From positions 1,364,001 through 1,428,000 of the forward strand of contig WAID01000013.1 of the NCBI GenBank assembly GCA_016584495.1: a stretch of 64,000 nucleotides of DNA. The letters are read 5' to 3'. This stretch comes from Celoporthe dispersa. Lineage: Eukaryota > Ascomycota > Sordariomycetes > Diaporthales > Cryphonectriaceae. The translations under genes were made by a program, and so were the position numbers. A model generated the notes under the pieces. That model ran no database searches, was not told the DNA's origin, and saw only the letters and a list, made by a program, of their open reading frames with translations. Shown here one piece after another: positions 23,165 through 35,280 of this stretch (the stretch's first letter is position 1; every line of letters starts with the position of its first letter).

Positions 23165-25452
23165 CTATACCTTCCTCTTCACCAAGCCCTTCCAGAAATC
23201 GAAACTGTTCTCGTCACTCTGCAGAGCCCACACCTTCCCAGTAGCCCGCCCATCAATCCCCAGCTCCTGCACCCTTAACAAGCCCCAGTCCCTCGTGATG
23301 CCCACAACCTTGGCGGTGATGCCGCCCTCGGCCTCCAGCGTGACGACCTGTCCCGAGTGAAGCCAAGCGTCGTAGTACCGCTCCTCCATGTCCCTGCTGA
23401 AGCCGTTCCTGACAAAGTCCCGATATAGCGACTCGAACCGCGTAAGCAGCCGCGCGAGCAGCCTCTCGATCCGAAACGGCGGCAGGTTGTGCCTCTGCGA
23501 GAACCTGGACAGCAGGGCGTCGAGCGACGTCGTGGGCTGCCGGTTCGTGGTGTTGACGCCGATGCCCACGACCATCTGGTAGTTACCGGCGCTGTATGCG
23601 CAGTTGGTCAGGATGCCGCCGATCTTGACAAAGTTGGGCACCTTCTTGGCGGCGTCCCGCCAGGGGTCGGCAGGGTCCTGGGCGTACACGTCGTTGGGCC
23701 ACTTGAGCCGGATGGGGATGTCTGCGTAGGCGCCGTCGCGGAGGCGGCCGTCGTAGGAGCGGACGGCCTCGACGATGGCTATGGAGGCCAGGTACTGGAT
23801 GAAGACAACGGGTCGGCTCTGGCCCAGATGTGCAGGGTGGTTGACGACAGTCGAGGAGATCATGCAGCCCGGCGGGGCGATCCAGACGTTGGTGCCGCGG
23901 CCGCGGCCGGCGATCTGGGTGGTGGCGGCCATGGTGAAACCCGTGGGCAGCTGCGCGAGGAGGCTGGTGTTCTTCTCGAGGAGGGTGTTGGTGCTGGTCA
24001 CCACCTCACCATACATGAGGGTGTCACCCCACTCGTAGGCGTCGGCCTCGCGGCGGCGGAACTCCTGGAGCGAGGCGTAGTAGTCTGCGTGGTTGAAGTA
24101 GGGCGTCTCTTTCGGCCCCGGCCAGGGAGGTCTCGTGGGGCACGATGGTCTTGACGACTCTGTTGTAGTCGACCAGGCCATCGACGGCGGCTGCCTGGCC
24201 CGCATCGTATTTTCTCTTTGTGGTCCCGCCGTCTTTCGTGGATAAGCCTGCGGACTGTAGAGCTGAGCTTAGGTCGTCCACGGCGGACCAGCGCGAGCCT
24301 TGGTGTTCGATCTGAAAGGTGTCGTTTTCGCCACGGATGAGCTCTCGGCCGCCGTCATCCTTGTCGACGATGGTGTCGAGAGATGTGAGGAGGCCGCCTA
24401 CTTCCAGGGGGGTCGAGGGCGGAGAGATGGAGCTTGGAGAGGGAAGGGACGGATGTGTTGTCGTGGTTAACTTCAAGGCCAAGCTTGACCAGGCAGGCCT
24501 TGACAAAGTCAGTCCGGTGCTCATCATCTTCCGCCAGGGCCTCGATCAACCCGTCGTAGCCTTCGACATCCGGATGAAGCACGAGATTAACGGCCGCGAA
24601 TCTGGCAGTGGGTCAGCCAGCCAGCCAATTATTCTTGCAGTGTGCCAGCAGCATGTATGGAACGACGATGAGAAAGGACCACATACTCTGGGTGAGGGCC
24701 TGTCAGGATGACACCACCTGCGCCCACCTTGCAGTACACCAGCGCCGCATTTCCCTCGCCACCATCGACATTCAGCTCCTCCTCGTAGCTGGCCAGCACC
24801 TCGACACCGGCCTCGCCCATCCCGCCCGCGTCGACAAACACGCCTCCTCCGTTGTAGTACGACCTGAAGCTCTCAGGCAGCCCGACAGCGCCCTCAAAAG
24901 CCTCCTTGCGCACACCCACCCTCACAGCCCTTGCCCCGACCTCACTCGCATACCGAAAGCCCGCAAAGGCACCGCCCCTACACGTACCCGGGAAGAAGCC
25001 CAGCTCCCGCGACCCGACGACCTCCATGCCCCTCTCCGGGTGGCCGACCTCGAACTCGCAGCGTGCGCAGCCATAGTATGCCCCAGCGCAGAAGCCGAGG
25101 TAGGCACCGCCGCGGCGGACAAAGGCGTCAATGATGCGGTTGCCGGCGCCGTTGAGGACGCGGCAGTAGTTGAGGTCAGCGCCGCCAGGGATGACGAGGA
25201 GGGCTGCTGTGGGGGCCCATGGCTCCTTGAGGAGGGCGGAATCGGTCAGGGGGATGACGGCGTAGTTGGGAGAGAGCAGGCGGCGGAGGGTGTAGATGCA
25301 CTGGCGAACGGAGGCGATTGTCGTGCCGGTGCCTAATGAGTTGTTAGTATATCATTGTAAGGGATGGTAAAGAAGAACAAGAAGAAAACAAAGCTCGCGC
25401 GGAATGCAGACAGACCTGTATAGACCAGCACGTTAAGTTTTCGAGTCGCCAT
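23165..25452 (-). CDS. BPL1: Biotin-protein ligase (holocarboxylase synthetase)
   Basis: Three exons: 25452-25416, 25332-24687 and 24601-23165. The N-terminal glutamine-amidotransferase-like BPL_N domain shows VIPGGADLNYC and GFCAGAYYG with the nucleophile-elbow Cys. The catalytic domain has STNTLLEKN, the adenylate loop GRGRGTNVWIAPPG, KWPNDVY, and KIGGILTNC followed by VVGIGVNTTN. The enzyme activates biotin with ATP and attaches it to acetyl-CoA carboxylase and pyruvate carboxylase in the cytosol. The fungal protein is normally about 700 aa and essential. Exon 3 is two bases longer than the frame allows. One extra C lies in the C6 run (G6 at 24407-24412) between LSALD and the next conserved block. 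One extra base lies near 24121-24127, between TIVPHETS and GPKETPYFNH. Two frameshifts in an essential gene point to sequence errors. Divergent from COA4 across a 155-bp shared promoter. Confidence 0.96.
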
Positions 25453-25607
25453 ACCAAGTCGTAGTGTGTGCGTGCGCGTGTGTGTATGATGTGTGGCTTG
25501 GGTGAGAGGTTAGAGAGGTAAAGAGTCAGAGAGTGAATGAATATCGCACGCGCTCCAAATTCCAGGGCAATTTTTCCCTCCGACACATCAACCCGACCGA
25601 TCTCAAG
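25453..25607. promoter_or_regulatory. Short bidirectional promoter, BPL1 / COA4
   Basis: Only 155 bp separate the divergent ATGs of BPL1 (minus) and COA4 (plus). The interval includes a GT-rich tract (TGTGTGCGTGCGCGTGTGTG near 25466-25485). Both products concern mitochondria or carboxylase supply, so co-regulation is possible but inferred. Confidence 0.6.
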
Positions 25608-26304
25608 ATGGGAGGCAACACATCCAAGGACACAACCAACGCTGTAGTAGAGCAGGCAAGCATGGATGATGATGAGCCAGATGAGTGGTAAGTTGAAACC
25701 TCTTCTTATTTTTTGGGGCAAAAGGTGGTGGTTGCTCCCTTTGTTGAGGAACCTTGGCTAGTCAGTCAGGCGAGGCTTCTTTCCGCTGATGTGCGCTCGG
25801 GAAATCTCCCAACGGGGCCCGAGCAGGACACGACCCGCGTTGAATCTCCCGAACCCCTCAGATCCCAGAGACTAGGCTAACATGTCTGAAAATATTTTCT
25901 GTTTACAGGGACAAGCGCATATTCAGCACTGGGTGTGCAGGTATGTGGTGGTGGTGGTGGTGGTGGTGGTGGTGGTGGTTGTATCCTGAGAGGTGCAGCC
26001 TGTTCTCTTCCAACGGCGAGGGCTGACCTTTTTTTTTTTTTTTCTGCTCGGGAAACTCTAGACGAGAACATGAAGATGACAGACTGTTATTACGAGAAGA
26101 AGGACTGGAGAAAGTGCAAAGAAGAGGTATGCCTCTTATAATATCTCTTCAGTTTCATTCCTCCCGAAGTGTAGTCATGGGGATTTTTACTGACATTACT
26201 GGCCTGTTAAGATGGAGATTTTCAGGCGTTGCTGGAAGGCTCACGGCAACGACGAGAGGACCTCAACTAAAGATGCCGACGACGACAAAACGGCCAAGTC
26301 ATAA
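25608..26304 (+). CDS. COA4: Cytochrome c oxidase assembly factor 4-like, twin Cx9C protein
   Basis: Four small exons: 25608-25687, 25909-25940, 26062-26126 and 26212-26304. They give an 89-aa protein of the CHCH/twin-Cx9C class. Two Cx9C motifs are visible, CADENMKMTDC and CKEEMEIFRRC, separated by YYEKKDWRK, with the Asp-Trp-(Arg)-Lys/Gln-Cys context found in COA4. The acidic N-terminal lead-in ends DEPDEWDKRIFSTG. Such proteins are oxidised by Mia40 in the mitochondrial intermembrane space and help assemble complex IV. The C-terminus is a charged tail, GNDERTSTKDADDDKTAKS. Intron 2 contains a (GTG)n microsatellite and a T15 run. Another small twin-Cx9C family such as CMC is the alternative, but the spacing and context favour COA4. 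Confidence 0.9.
25945..26043. repeat. Intronic (GTG/TGG)n microsatellite and T15 tract in COA4
   Basis: About eleven GTG units at 25945-25979 and a run of 15 T at 26029-26043 lie inside COA4 intron 2. The poly-T may serve as an extended polypyrimidine tract for the downstream acceptor (26060-26061). Confidence 0.9.
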
Positions 26305-26705
26305 AAAGTCAGGCCATATATCCAGACTTATCCTGAAAGAGGTGCGAGAAGAAAATTAAAAGAAGCACAGAATAAAAAAGAAATCTCAGCTCATCGCTAC
26401 GTCCATCTCAGCCACACCCTCCAGGCCTATGCCGCAAGAATAGTGAAGGCATAGTTACCAATGTGAAATACAGCCCACGATCAGTTCAACAAAACGATGA
26501 CGCTGACAATCCCTGTAAGTTTGCGGCTGGCGGCGCGCCCGCCTGCCGCTGGCCGCGTCAAGCTCAGACGGAACATTTGCCTCCAAAATCTCAAGCTACA
26601 TGCGACCTCCATTTCCTATACTGCACTCCCCAATTCCCCATCCGCAAACGCCCATTTCTTCGTTCCCAACCTCCTCCCTCTCATACAATTTACAACACAA
26701 CCACC
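26305..26705. other. Intergenic between COA4 and MGM101
   Basis: COA4 3' flank and MGM101 promoter/leader. The last 100 bases before the MGM101 ATG are C/T-rich, typical of fungal leaders. An upstream in-frame extension from 26463 has no ATG-supported coding character. Confidence 0.5.
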
Positions 26706-27693
26706 ATGACACGCACAATATTTTCAGCCCTGCGCCCTGTGCGAGTGGCTGCCGCTGCCAGGGTGCAGCAGTCCCAACGCCTGCGACCAGCCAGCAGAGC
26801 AGCGACAACATACAGCGGCCCCACGACGACGACGTCGTCCTCCACCCAGAGGAAGCCGGCAGCACAACCACAGTCCTCCTACAAGCGCTCCGCCACGACG
26901 ACGACGTCCTCGTCCTCCTCACCCTCCTCCTCTACTGCCTCGAGACCGACAACCTCCGCCTACGCCGAGAACCAGGTCAATCCCGTCGCCGCCCCGCCAT
27001 ACACCCCGCCCCCAAGCATGGGAGCCATACCCGAGGCCTCCTCCGGCGGCGACAACAATTTCGCCAACAACGGCATCGACTGGTCCTCGTCCTTCCACGG
27101 CCTGTCCACCACGCCCTTCGGCCCGGACGTCGCCGCTGTGCTGATGAAGGCCATCCCGTACGAGGACGTCGAGATCAAGCCGGACGGCATCATCTACCTA
27201 CCCGAGATCAAGTACAGGCGGATCCTGAACCAGGCGTTTGGCCCCGGCGGCTGGGGCATGGCGCCCCGGGGTGACCTGGCAGTCGGCGAGAAGGTTGTCA
27301 CGAGGGAGTATGCGCTGCTGGTGCACGGGAGGTAGGTCACTTTGGTGGTGTGAACCTGGATCAAAGGTGAAAAAGAAAATAAAGGTACAATGCTGAAACT
27401 GCTCCCCTTGTTCTTCCCTCTCTAGATTCATAGCCCAGGCCCGCGGCGAGTGCCAGTTCTTCGGCAACGACGACGGCATCGCCACCGCCGGCGAGGGGTG
27501 CAAGAGCAACGCGCTCATGCGCTGCTGCAAGGACCTGGGTATCGCCTCCGAGCTGTGGGACCCGCGCTACATCCGCGACTTCAAGAAGAAGTACACCCAG
27601 GAGATCTGGGTCGAGCATGTGGCCACCAAGAAGAAGCGGCAGATCTGGGTGCGCAAGGGAGATGATCCGCAGTACCCGTACAAGAAGAGCTGA
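26706..27693 (+). CDS. MGM101: Mitochondrial genome maintenance protein Mgm101
   Basis: Two exons, 26706-27331 and 27426-27693, encode 297 aa. The first about 90 residues are Ser/Thr/Arg-rich with an Arg-rich, acid-free start (MTRTIFSALRPVRVAAAARV), a typical mitochondrial presequence and linker. The conserved core starts at WSSSFHGLSTTPFG and continues with IYLPEIKYRRILNQAFGPGG, REYALLVHGRF (across the intron), ARGECQFFG, GCKSNALMRCCKDLGI and ELWDPRYIR. It ends with KKKRQIWVRK. Mgm101 is a Rad52-related single-strand annealing protein of mitochondrial nucleoids, needed for mtDNA repair and maintenance. The frame is unbroken. The ATG at 26706 follows CACC and is preferred over farther upstream in-frame triplets. 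Confidence 0.97.
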
Positions 27694-28197
27694 GCGGCCT
27701 GACTGAGGATGGGTGGGTGCGGATGGTCGGACGTACGGACAGGCTCGGGGGCGAGATGGGCGGCCCTCGGCGATCACCAGCTTTGGCATCACAGCGTGGC
27801 TGGAAAGGGTGTGTTTGTCAGGGTCGCGGCATCGTTTGCTCGTGCTGTAGTGGCTAATATCCTTGAGAGAGACAAAGAAGGAGACACGTGTATGATCTAG
27901 CAATGGCATAGAGATTGCCTGGGTTCATTTGTACAAATACGATACGAAGATGTCGACCAGAGACACTGAGATACCCTACTCCCAAAATGTAAACTCCTTT
28001 TCAAGTCTACAATGCCAAGGTCTGACAAAGAACACACTCATCGGGATATGTTACTAGATGGCAGGCCTTTCACATGAGAGGAGTCCTCTTGGTGGACCGA
28101 CGCCATCGTATAAGCCAAGAGTGGCAAGGTATTCATTCAAAGGGATGTAGCCCAGGTTTATTTCTTCTCTGCGCGTGCGATGTCCGTCTAAAAAATA
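27694..28197. other. Convergent intergenic region, no gene seen
   Basis: Shared 3' flank of MGM101 (plus) and the TB2/DP1 gene (minus). No coding region was recognised. Confidence 0.6.
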
Positions 28198-29565
28198 TTA
28201 ATCAAGCCATATAAACTCCAATTCGGTCCACCGACTGAAGCACACAAGTCTACTACTCAGCCTTGCTCTTGTCTTCCGTGGCTGATGACGGCGATCCCCC
28301 CAGCCCCAGGGCATCCACGACCCTCCACTCGCCGCGGGCGTCGGCCTCGCGCTCTCGCCGTCCTGGGCCGCGTTGTCCTCTGCGCCGCTCTCGGCCTCGA
28401 TCTTCTCAAAGTCCACCTCACTACGGCTCTTGCTAAGACCGCTCCTGCCGCTAGCTGACGTGGCCGGCCTGTCAATCCCCGAGTCCAGGCTGATGTCCTG
28501 TGCAGCCGGACCCGAGGACCGCAGCGCCGCGGCCTCGCGGTCCAACGCGCCCAGAACCAGGTTCAGCCGCTCGCGCTGCGCGGCCAGGAAGGACATCTTC
28601 TCTGCGTTGCCGCGGATTGTTGGCGGGACCAGGGTCCCGCTCGCAGTCATATCACCAGCGGGGAAGGCACCAACGCCCGAGATGTCCGCGGACGAGGACG
28701 TGGCTCCATCGGCCTCCCTCGTTTCGCCGCCGGCTCCGGATCCGGAAGCCGCCGCCACCGCGCTCGTGAGAAAGTTGTAAAAGTCCTGACTCGCGCTCCC
28801 GGTCGCCCCGGGCCAGCGGGCCTGCGGCAGCTGGAAGCGCTCGAGCAGCGACTGGGTGTAGCTGCGCGGGCGCTGCGATGCGGGTATGTTGCTCTCAGAG
28901 GCGTTCTGAGACTCGGGGGACGGTGGCATGCCGAGCACCTGGGTGCGCAGGAGCTCGATGGCACGCTTCAGGTAGGCCATGCCCGCGGCCTTCATCTTGT
29001 CGTGGGTCGTGGCAATGAGGTCCTCGATCTGGGTCTCATTGTCCTCGAGATAAGGGTGGACATAGGTAGTGTAGATGATGCGGGCGCCTTGGGTCTGGGG
29101 GAGGACGAGGTAGAGGAGGAAGAGGAGCCGGATGTAGGGATAGAGCGGTATCCTGCGCACGTCCATCTGTCAGACAAGGCTCGCGCACCTTGACGCAGGC
29201 GAAAGGGGAGTTCAGCAAGGCACTAACCAGACGAGGAACCATTCTGTCCAGCTCTCAACGAGGAGAGCGCAGGCCAGGACGACCCAGTACATCAGCCATG
29301 GCGTCAGCTGGGCCGGATCCGAGGTCTTGAGGGCCTTGTAGGAGGCGAAGAGGGGGAAGAGGAAGGACGCGATCGAGCTATGAGGGTGTCAAGTCAGCCA
29401 TGGCGCAGTTCTCTCATGTGGCGATCGTGGTAAACGGCGCCGGAGCGGTGGAATCATGGCACCGGTCCCTGGATCGGTCGATGGTGGGGCATTACGCCGT
29501 TATCGCGGCAGTGATGGGAGATGGGGAATGACGCACGATAAGAGCTTGGCAAATATGTCAAACAT
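28198..29565 (-). CDS. TB2/DP1/HVA22 family ER membrane-shaping protein (Yop1/REEP-like)
   Basis: Exons 29565-29537, 29377-29228 and 29152-28198 join to MFDIFAKLLSSIASFLFPLF, then KALKTSDPAQLTPWLMYWVV, and LLVESWTEWFLVW continuing into IPLYPYIRLLFLLYLVLPQ. This is the TB2/DP1/HVA22 reticulon-like hairpin region. Such proteins bend tubular ER membrane. The C-terminal 250 residues are long and disordered with Ser/Ala/Gly runs, more like the larger fungal family members than compact Yop1. The acceptor of exon 3 must be 29154-29153; the one ten bases further upstream would create a stop. Near the C-terminus, a C6 run (28296-28301) probably lacks one base. A seventh G on the coding strand would give an end SPSSATEDKSKAE with stop at 28253-28255, instead of the present frame to 28198. 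Confidence 0.9.
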
Positions 29566-32500
29566 GGCTTCACGATGTGCTCGGACGCCGGCCTGGATCT
29601 TCTGAAGGCAATGCGAACTGTAAATGTCGATGTAGGAGTAGACAGGAAAGAGGTTGCAGTTTATAGGTCGTCTCTTTGTGTTGTTCAGGCTCGGACGAGA
29701 CAAAGTCTTGACGGCTGAGACGGACGCTTTTGTCAGTGTTGGAGGCAGCGCACGAGATCAGAGCAGCTGCCCCTGGACCCTGGCACCTCGACAGGGACTG
29801 CGGGAGGAACGCGGGGCTTGGCGGGGCTGGAAGTTGGGGGAGCTGACCCTCTGACAACAGCGAAGCCGGGTAGCAGAGTAGAGAGTTTGAGGGGCCCTAC
29901 GTCATGCCTCCAAGCGCTGTAAGAGAAACGGTACAGGGGTCCAGAGTAGGTCAGTCTAGGCACTCGACCATACTTGCATGATACAGCATAACAAGCGCGG
30001 TCAGGTAATTATCATCAGAGGTTCAATCTGTTGAGCTCGAGAGGCCAGCTAGGTTCGGTACGGTTTATATACTTGACTGCGTCTTGATGACAGGTTGTTC
30101 TTTTTGTGCCTTTTCGTCACAGCCTGAACTGCATACGTGCTAGTTCAAGAGACACATCATCATAACCACCAGGCAACAGCTATACGAAAGGTGATATTAA
30201 CGGGCCATGAGGCTGATACATCATACATTTACGTGGCCAGTACTCTTCTGGAGGACAAGTTTTATTTTACAAAACTTAGCTAGGTGTGAGATTAGGCAAA
30301 GGTGAGCGAGAGTATGAGGGCTCGAGGAGTTACCCCCTCCCTCCCTCCCTCCCGGCTCTACCTGCCCATTCTTTCTTCTTTACTCTTCCCCCAGCTTTAG
30401 TTCCTTAATACCTCTTCTCTGGCCCGTCAAGGCTGGCTCAACTATCAGAGCAACTTGGCTATGCCGTTTGAGACCCCAAAGGTGCTCAAGCTATCCAAGG
30501 GACTTGCCTTCCATCTAATTCAGTGGCGAAATCTCGAGCGTGATAATCACTGCTTTGTATCCTATGCATTCTGCTCGAGCCTGCCTGGACTGCATCTTTG
30601 GCCATTTTTCAAGAACCATCAAAGTCACAGAATGCTTCTTGTCGGGAATGGAAGAGTACTTTCCTCTCTGCCGGCGTAATCGTACCGGTCTTCATATTAC
30701 GCTCTTCGAATTTATTCGACATGCACCTCCTGGAATGCGTTGTGCAGCTCATCATCATGGAGGACTAGTTACGAAACGTATACAGCCCTGGGGTGTCTGA
30801 TAGCGAGATACGTGGCCATAATCACAAATTTACCGATGAGCATGCATATAGTCTTCCGAGTTGTGCTCCGTCAAGCTGCTTCTTAAGGATAAAGACTCGC
30901 TCACTTGTGCTACATCAACCAACGCTTAACACAATCTATTAGACTACATCTTGAGGAAATCATCTCTGCTATACAACTTTCGAATCTCTGCTTTGACCAT
31001 CAAGTGAAGCTGTTAGATCTTGAGAGCAGCGTTCTACTATTCAGACCTTGTCGCCCATGAACCCCCAAAACACCCTCTTCGCCCTTCCCTGTGTCTATGG
31101 ATGAGCAGAAGCGCACAAATTTAGGACACATATAACCTTAGTATGCGAGTAGGACAAGCCTTGCAATGGCAAAGATCAACAAACACACTCATAGACTTTC
31201 TAGCACTACCCGGTAGTCATTACTTCATGTGCGAACGTTGTGTTGTTGGTCGAGGGATGAAGCGGTCTGCGTAGCTATTTAGAGAAACATCATTCATAAT
31301 TGACCACCGCCTACCCACCGCAAATATGCCAAGGCACCCAAATACAAATCAACCTGGCTCGTCAATGGTTCATGATGCTATGAGAACCTCTGCGAAGATC
31401 GTAACATCCAGTCATATGTTCTATCATGCTCTACTATCTACTACGGCCTGCGGGCTCTCAGATATTCACTCTGTATTTATCAAGCATCATTTCATACCGT
31501 TCGTTTGATATTTTGAAAAGCTTAGGGTTGCTATGAGTGAATTTTGGCTGGATGTCCTCCAGGATAATTAGGATCCGTGAGCCACTCACTGCACACGCCG
31601 ACAAATATCCTCCTTCCTTGGTATCGCTGAGTATTCTAGCCTGCCTCTAGAAGCAAGTGGGTGTCCTCGTGTGATGATACGAATAGTTGTCTGTCGTTGT
31701 ATGTCTCCTCTCTTCAGGGGGTTGTGACAATCATACAAGGTATGAGAGGTGTTTAGATGTCTTGACAGACAAGATTGCAATGCCAACCGTCACAGCGCGC
31801 ACATCGCTCTGAAGTTTTTCCAAGACAGGATTTCTCGGAGAATACTCCCATGGTATCTTAACATAGGTGCTTTCGTTGTTGGTAACCGCGTAGTAAGTAG
31901 ATTCTCATTGTAGGAGGTGTCTATATATTCTATGCCTAGGAAGACTAATTGCTTCAGATGGACACTCCTTGTCAAGTTGCTTGTGTAGGTTTCTGAACAT
32001 TGTACATACAACGGGGCTTTGTACGGCCCCTCTTAGGATAGAGAGGGGCGAAGTGGACGTAACGTCCACGCTCTTCATGTAGTACTTGTGACAGTCAAGC
32101 TTTGTGTACGTCGGCTCGTTGTGGTTATTCGATTGAAACAGCATGGATGAGTAGGTATCGGAGGTACTCGGGCGTATGGGCATTGAATTTGGAATCTGGA
32201 GAGCAGCTCATGGCCGCGAGGACATCAATGCGAGTCCCCAGGAACAGCCCATCGTTCGGTGAGTCGCTCAGGTAATTATTGATGCCCTTGTTCGATCTGG
32301 ATTGAGCACGTTCTGCCTCTTGGTTGAGGATATCATCCACCTCGTTCGTCCGCCAGTCACCACAAGGCCACGCGGACGAAAGGCAGCAATGCTATGAAAA
32401 TGGGCTGAGGTCTATCCGTTTCAGTGTTTATCTCAGCAGATTGTTCGTCATGTGCAGGGAGCTGAGAACCAGACTGCTCGTGTCAGAGACCGTGGTAGAC

Positions 32501-33913
32501 TTGTCTTGCTGCAATGGAGACGAAATTGCAGCAATGAAAGTCTTGGCTGAGCAAGGATTGGGTCATTCGAGCAACGTTGCGATCGGTGGTTGGTCTCGTT
32601 CGGGAGGCCGGTGGCACTGGTGTGAAAGACGACGTGGGTGTGATTTATGCAACCGTTGTAATGGCCAGCGAGACCATTGGAGGATGGCGTGGCTGGTCAT
32701 TGCCACTGTGGGCTGTTCTGTCGTTGATCAGTACGAATATTTGCAACAGGCGAGGAACAGACACCGATCGAGTAATTATGTGACCAGAATACTGGTTGGA
32801 AGCTTGGAAGTCTTGTTCGAAGCGATACCCATGGAAGAAGACGTCGAAAGTATGTCGCCGCCGTCGTCTTGCCCTCTCGGGACCACTCTAGAATGTACTG
32901 TTCACACCACCGTCGCTGGCGGCTAGCATACATATAGTGTAAGTGATATTAAGCATATTCCCACACGTATATGTCGCATTGTCGTGTTCCAATGTGGCTG
33001 CTCTGGTCGTGCGACCGGCAGACGGATACTGACTTGATATCCACTCAGGTTGTCGGGAATCTCGGGCCTGTTCACGTTCAAGGGCTGTGTATTCGGGGAT
33101 GTGAACATTTTCATCGTCTCCGCTGAACAACCCTAGCTTCTTGTGTCGACTCGTATCGCTCCGTGCTCGGCATTGCATGGCAATGTACGCAGGTTGTCTG
33201 GGTGAGGGAGAGATGCACAACGGGGAAGATTGTTTTGTTCTTGCGAAGGGCGGCAGGGAGGAAACGGAGATCGACCGAGGGTGAACAAATGCATGAAACA
33301 AGAGTCAATAAACGACATAAACACATCGGTGAAAAATCCTCGGACCCCAGATCGGAGCCCCGTACATAGAAAGCTTAATGTGCCTACGTACTTGGTAGCG
33401 TTCGATACTTTAGGTTCTGGGTCTACATGACAATTCATGTGTGTGAGCCCCGTCACAAGCATCGCGCCGTCCAGCTCAACACGCTCAGCTGGACTGCGAG
33501 CTACGCCTCATGGAGGTCCCTGCCGGACGGCCATGCATCCATGATCAAACTAATATCGCATTAAATTCTCTCTCTGCGTTTGACTCCAATTTCACGGGGA
33601 CCAGAACTGGGAAAAACGTGGCTGTCCGGGTGGCGCTTCCTTCTCATCACGCGCATGTGCTTGAACCTCCGAATGTCTACTATAGTAGTACGTGCAATGA
33701 GGCGTAGCTATTGCCCTCTCTTTCTGGTGATGCTGTCGTAATGAGTAATGAATAGAAAAAGGGGGCGCCTGATCGTTCCTTGTCCTCGCTCCTGAAATGG
33801 GCGCCGAGGTCATCATTGTTGACGTGTCCATTATGCACAAACCCCGGCGACACGCACAAGTGATTAATTTAGAACGAGACAAATTTTGTGTTGAAGAGCA
33901 TTTCCTCCGTGAA

Positions 33914-33943
33914 GGTTCAGGTTCAGGTTCAGGTTCAGGTTCT
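33914..33943 (+). repeat. (GGTTCA)n microsatellite
   Basis: Four perfect GGTTCA units and one GGTTCT at 33914-33943 lie inside a plus-strand ORF (33797-34219) where they would encode Gly-Ser repeats. I do not otherwise support the ORF as a gene. Confidence 0.9.
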
Positions 33944-34398
33944 GTTCGCGACGTAGATGATTTCAAAATAAGTCTACATAGTAAGTTGGACCTAGAGAGA
34001 GGACCCTTGCGGTGGACTGGCAGCTACTATGCCACAGTAGGACACTCCAGTCTCGTTGCCCGTGATGCTTCGTCCTCCTTGAAACGGTATCTGCTCTACA
34101 CGGGTCCCCCCACCTCGCTACCCAGTAGTGCCATCCAGCTCTTGAGCCCAAGTGGACATTGTTGGGGTAGAAGGCGGAACATCTTGGCCTATCCCCAGAT
34201 TGTCGCGACGTCCGGCTAAGACCCAGCGAATCAAAATGCAGGCTGCTACTCCGTACAGTTGGACTTAATAATGCATCCAACCATTGAACGGGTCTAAATT
34301 ACATAGTACATTCAACAAAAGCCCCCGGTCCCCCGGGTGACAAGGCTCCGTGGGTCCCACCCCTATGCCACCGCCTCCCCCAGTGCTGCCTTTCCTTC

Positions 34399-34427
34399 CT
34401 CTCTTTCTCTCTCTCTCTCTCTCTCTT
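34399..34427 (+). repeat. (TC)n microsatellite
   Basis: A CT-dinucleotide tract, CTCTTTCTCTCTCTCTCTCT-like, in non-coding sequence. Confidence 0.85.
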
Positions 34428-35241
34428 TTCTGAAGGGACAATGCCGGTATCCCGACGCTAGACTTTTTTTATCGCCGAGCCTGCTGAGGCTGTTGTATGC
34501 GCCAGGAAAGCTTACCCTTTACCAGCTGACGATGCCAAGCTGTGAGGCTCATGAGAGGTGTTTGACCTCATGTGCTGTCGTTGTAGGGGGTATATTTGAC
34601 ATTCAGACGTCACGTCTTGGGATTCGTGCGAAGATTTTGGCAGCGTCACAGCGGGAAGTGGGTTATTGGAGCCGCGAAAGCAGTTCGGTGCAACCTCGGA
34701 ATGGCTGCAGAAGCCCGATGAAAATACGCAGCTGGGTCCCCGTCGCGCTGCAGGTGGATGGAGGGGTGTTGGTAATGCACTCGATTGCTGGGTGAGAACC
34801 CGAGCGACTCGAGGCAGGACGAAGAGGACGAAGGTGGACACCCTCCTCCACCCCCGCAGATCATCCCTCTTCCTCCACCCCCGTGCAAGTTGCAGCCCCA
34901 TCCCTAGATCCACAGCAATCCATAACGATCCGCTTTCCCCAGAAACTCCTCGTGGGAGTGGCCTGATTGCGCGTACCCTGGCTTGAGGTCCCATGCCAGA
35001 GGACGCATCGAGGTTGCGTCGCCGGTGGATATTTCCTGGTCAGGGCTAGTGTTCCGTGTCTCACTTATGCTTTTGAGAACTAAGTGGTCATGTAGCATAC
35101 TATGTACACAGTAGCACATAGTGGGAAGTAGGGACCGTTATGGGCTGGGGCTCTACTATAGTAGCTACACGCACTGTTGTTAGTGCCCAGCCCTGGGAGG
35201 CGTGGCCTTTAGTCCATGAACAATGCCAGGAGCGTTAGAGG

Positions 35242-35280
35242 ATGTGTGTGTGTGAATGTGTGTGTGTGTGTGTGTGTGTG
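35242..35280 (+). repeat. (TG)n microsatellite
   Basis: A TG-dinucleotide tract interrupted once by AA near 35255, about 240 bp upstream of the MFS transporter ATG. It could form Z-DNA and lies in the likely promoter region. Confidence 0.9.

Noticed and set aside
23489..24154. 221-codon plus-strand ORF
   Set aside because: It lies opposite the catalytic domain of BPL1, which is unmistakable, and has Gly/Val/Ala-rich shadow composition.
32324..32926. 201-codon plus-strand ORF
   Set aside because: Composition is Cys/Trp/Arg-rich with no domain, no third-position bias and no supporting context.
33797..34219. 140-codon plus-strand ORF with Gly-Ser repeats
   Set aside because: The repeats come from a hexanucleotide microsatellite; the rest has no recognisable features.
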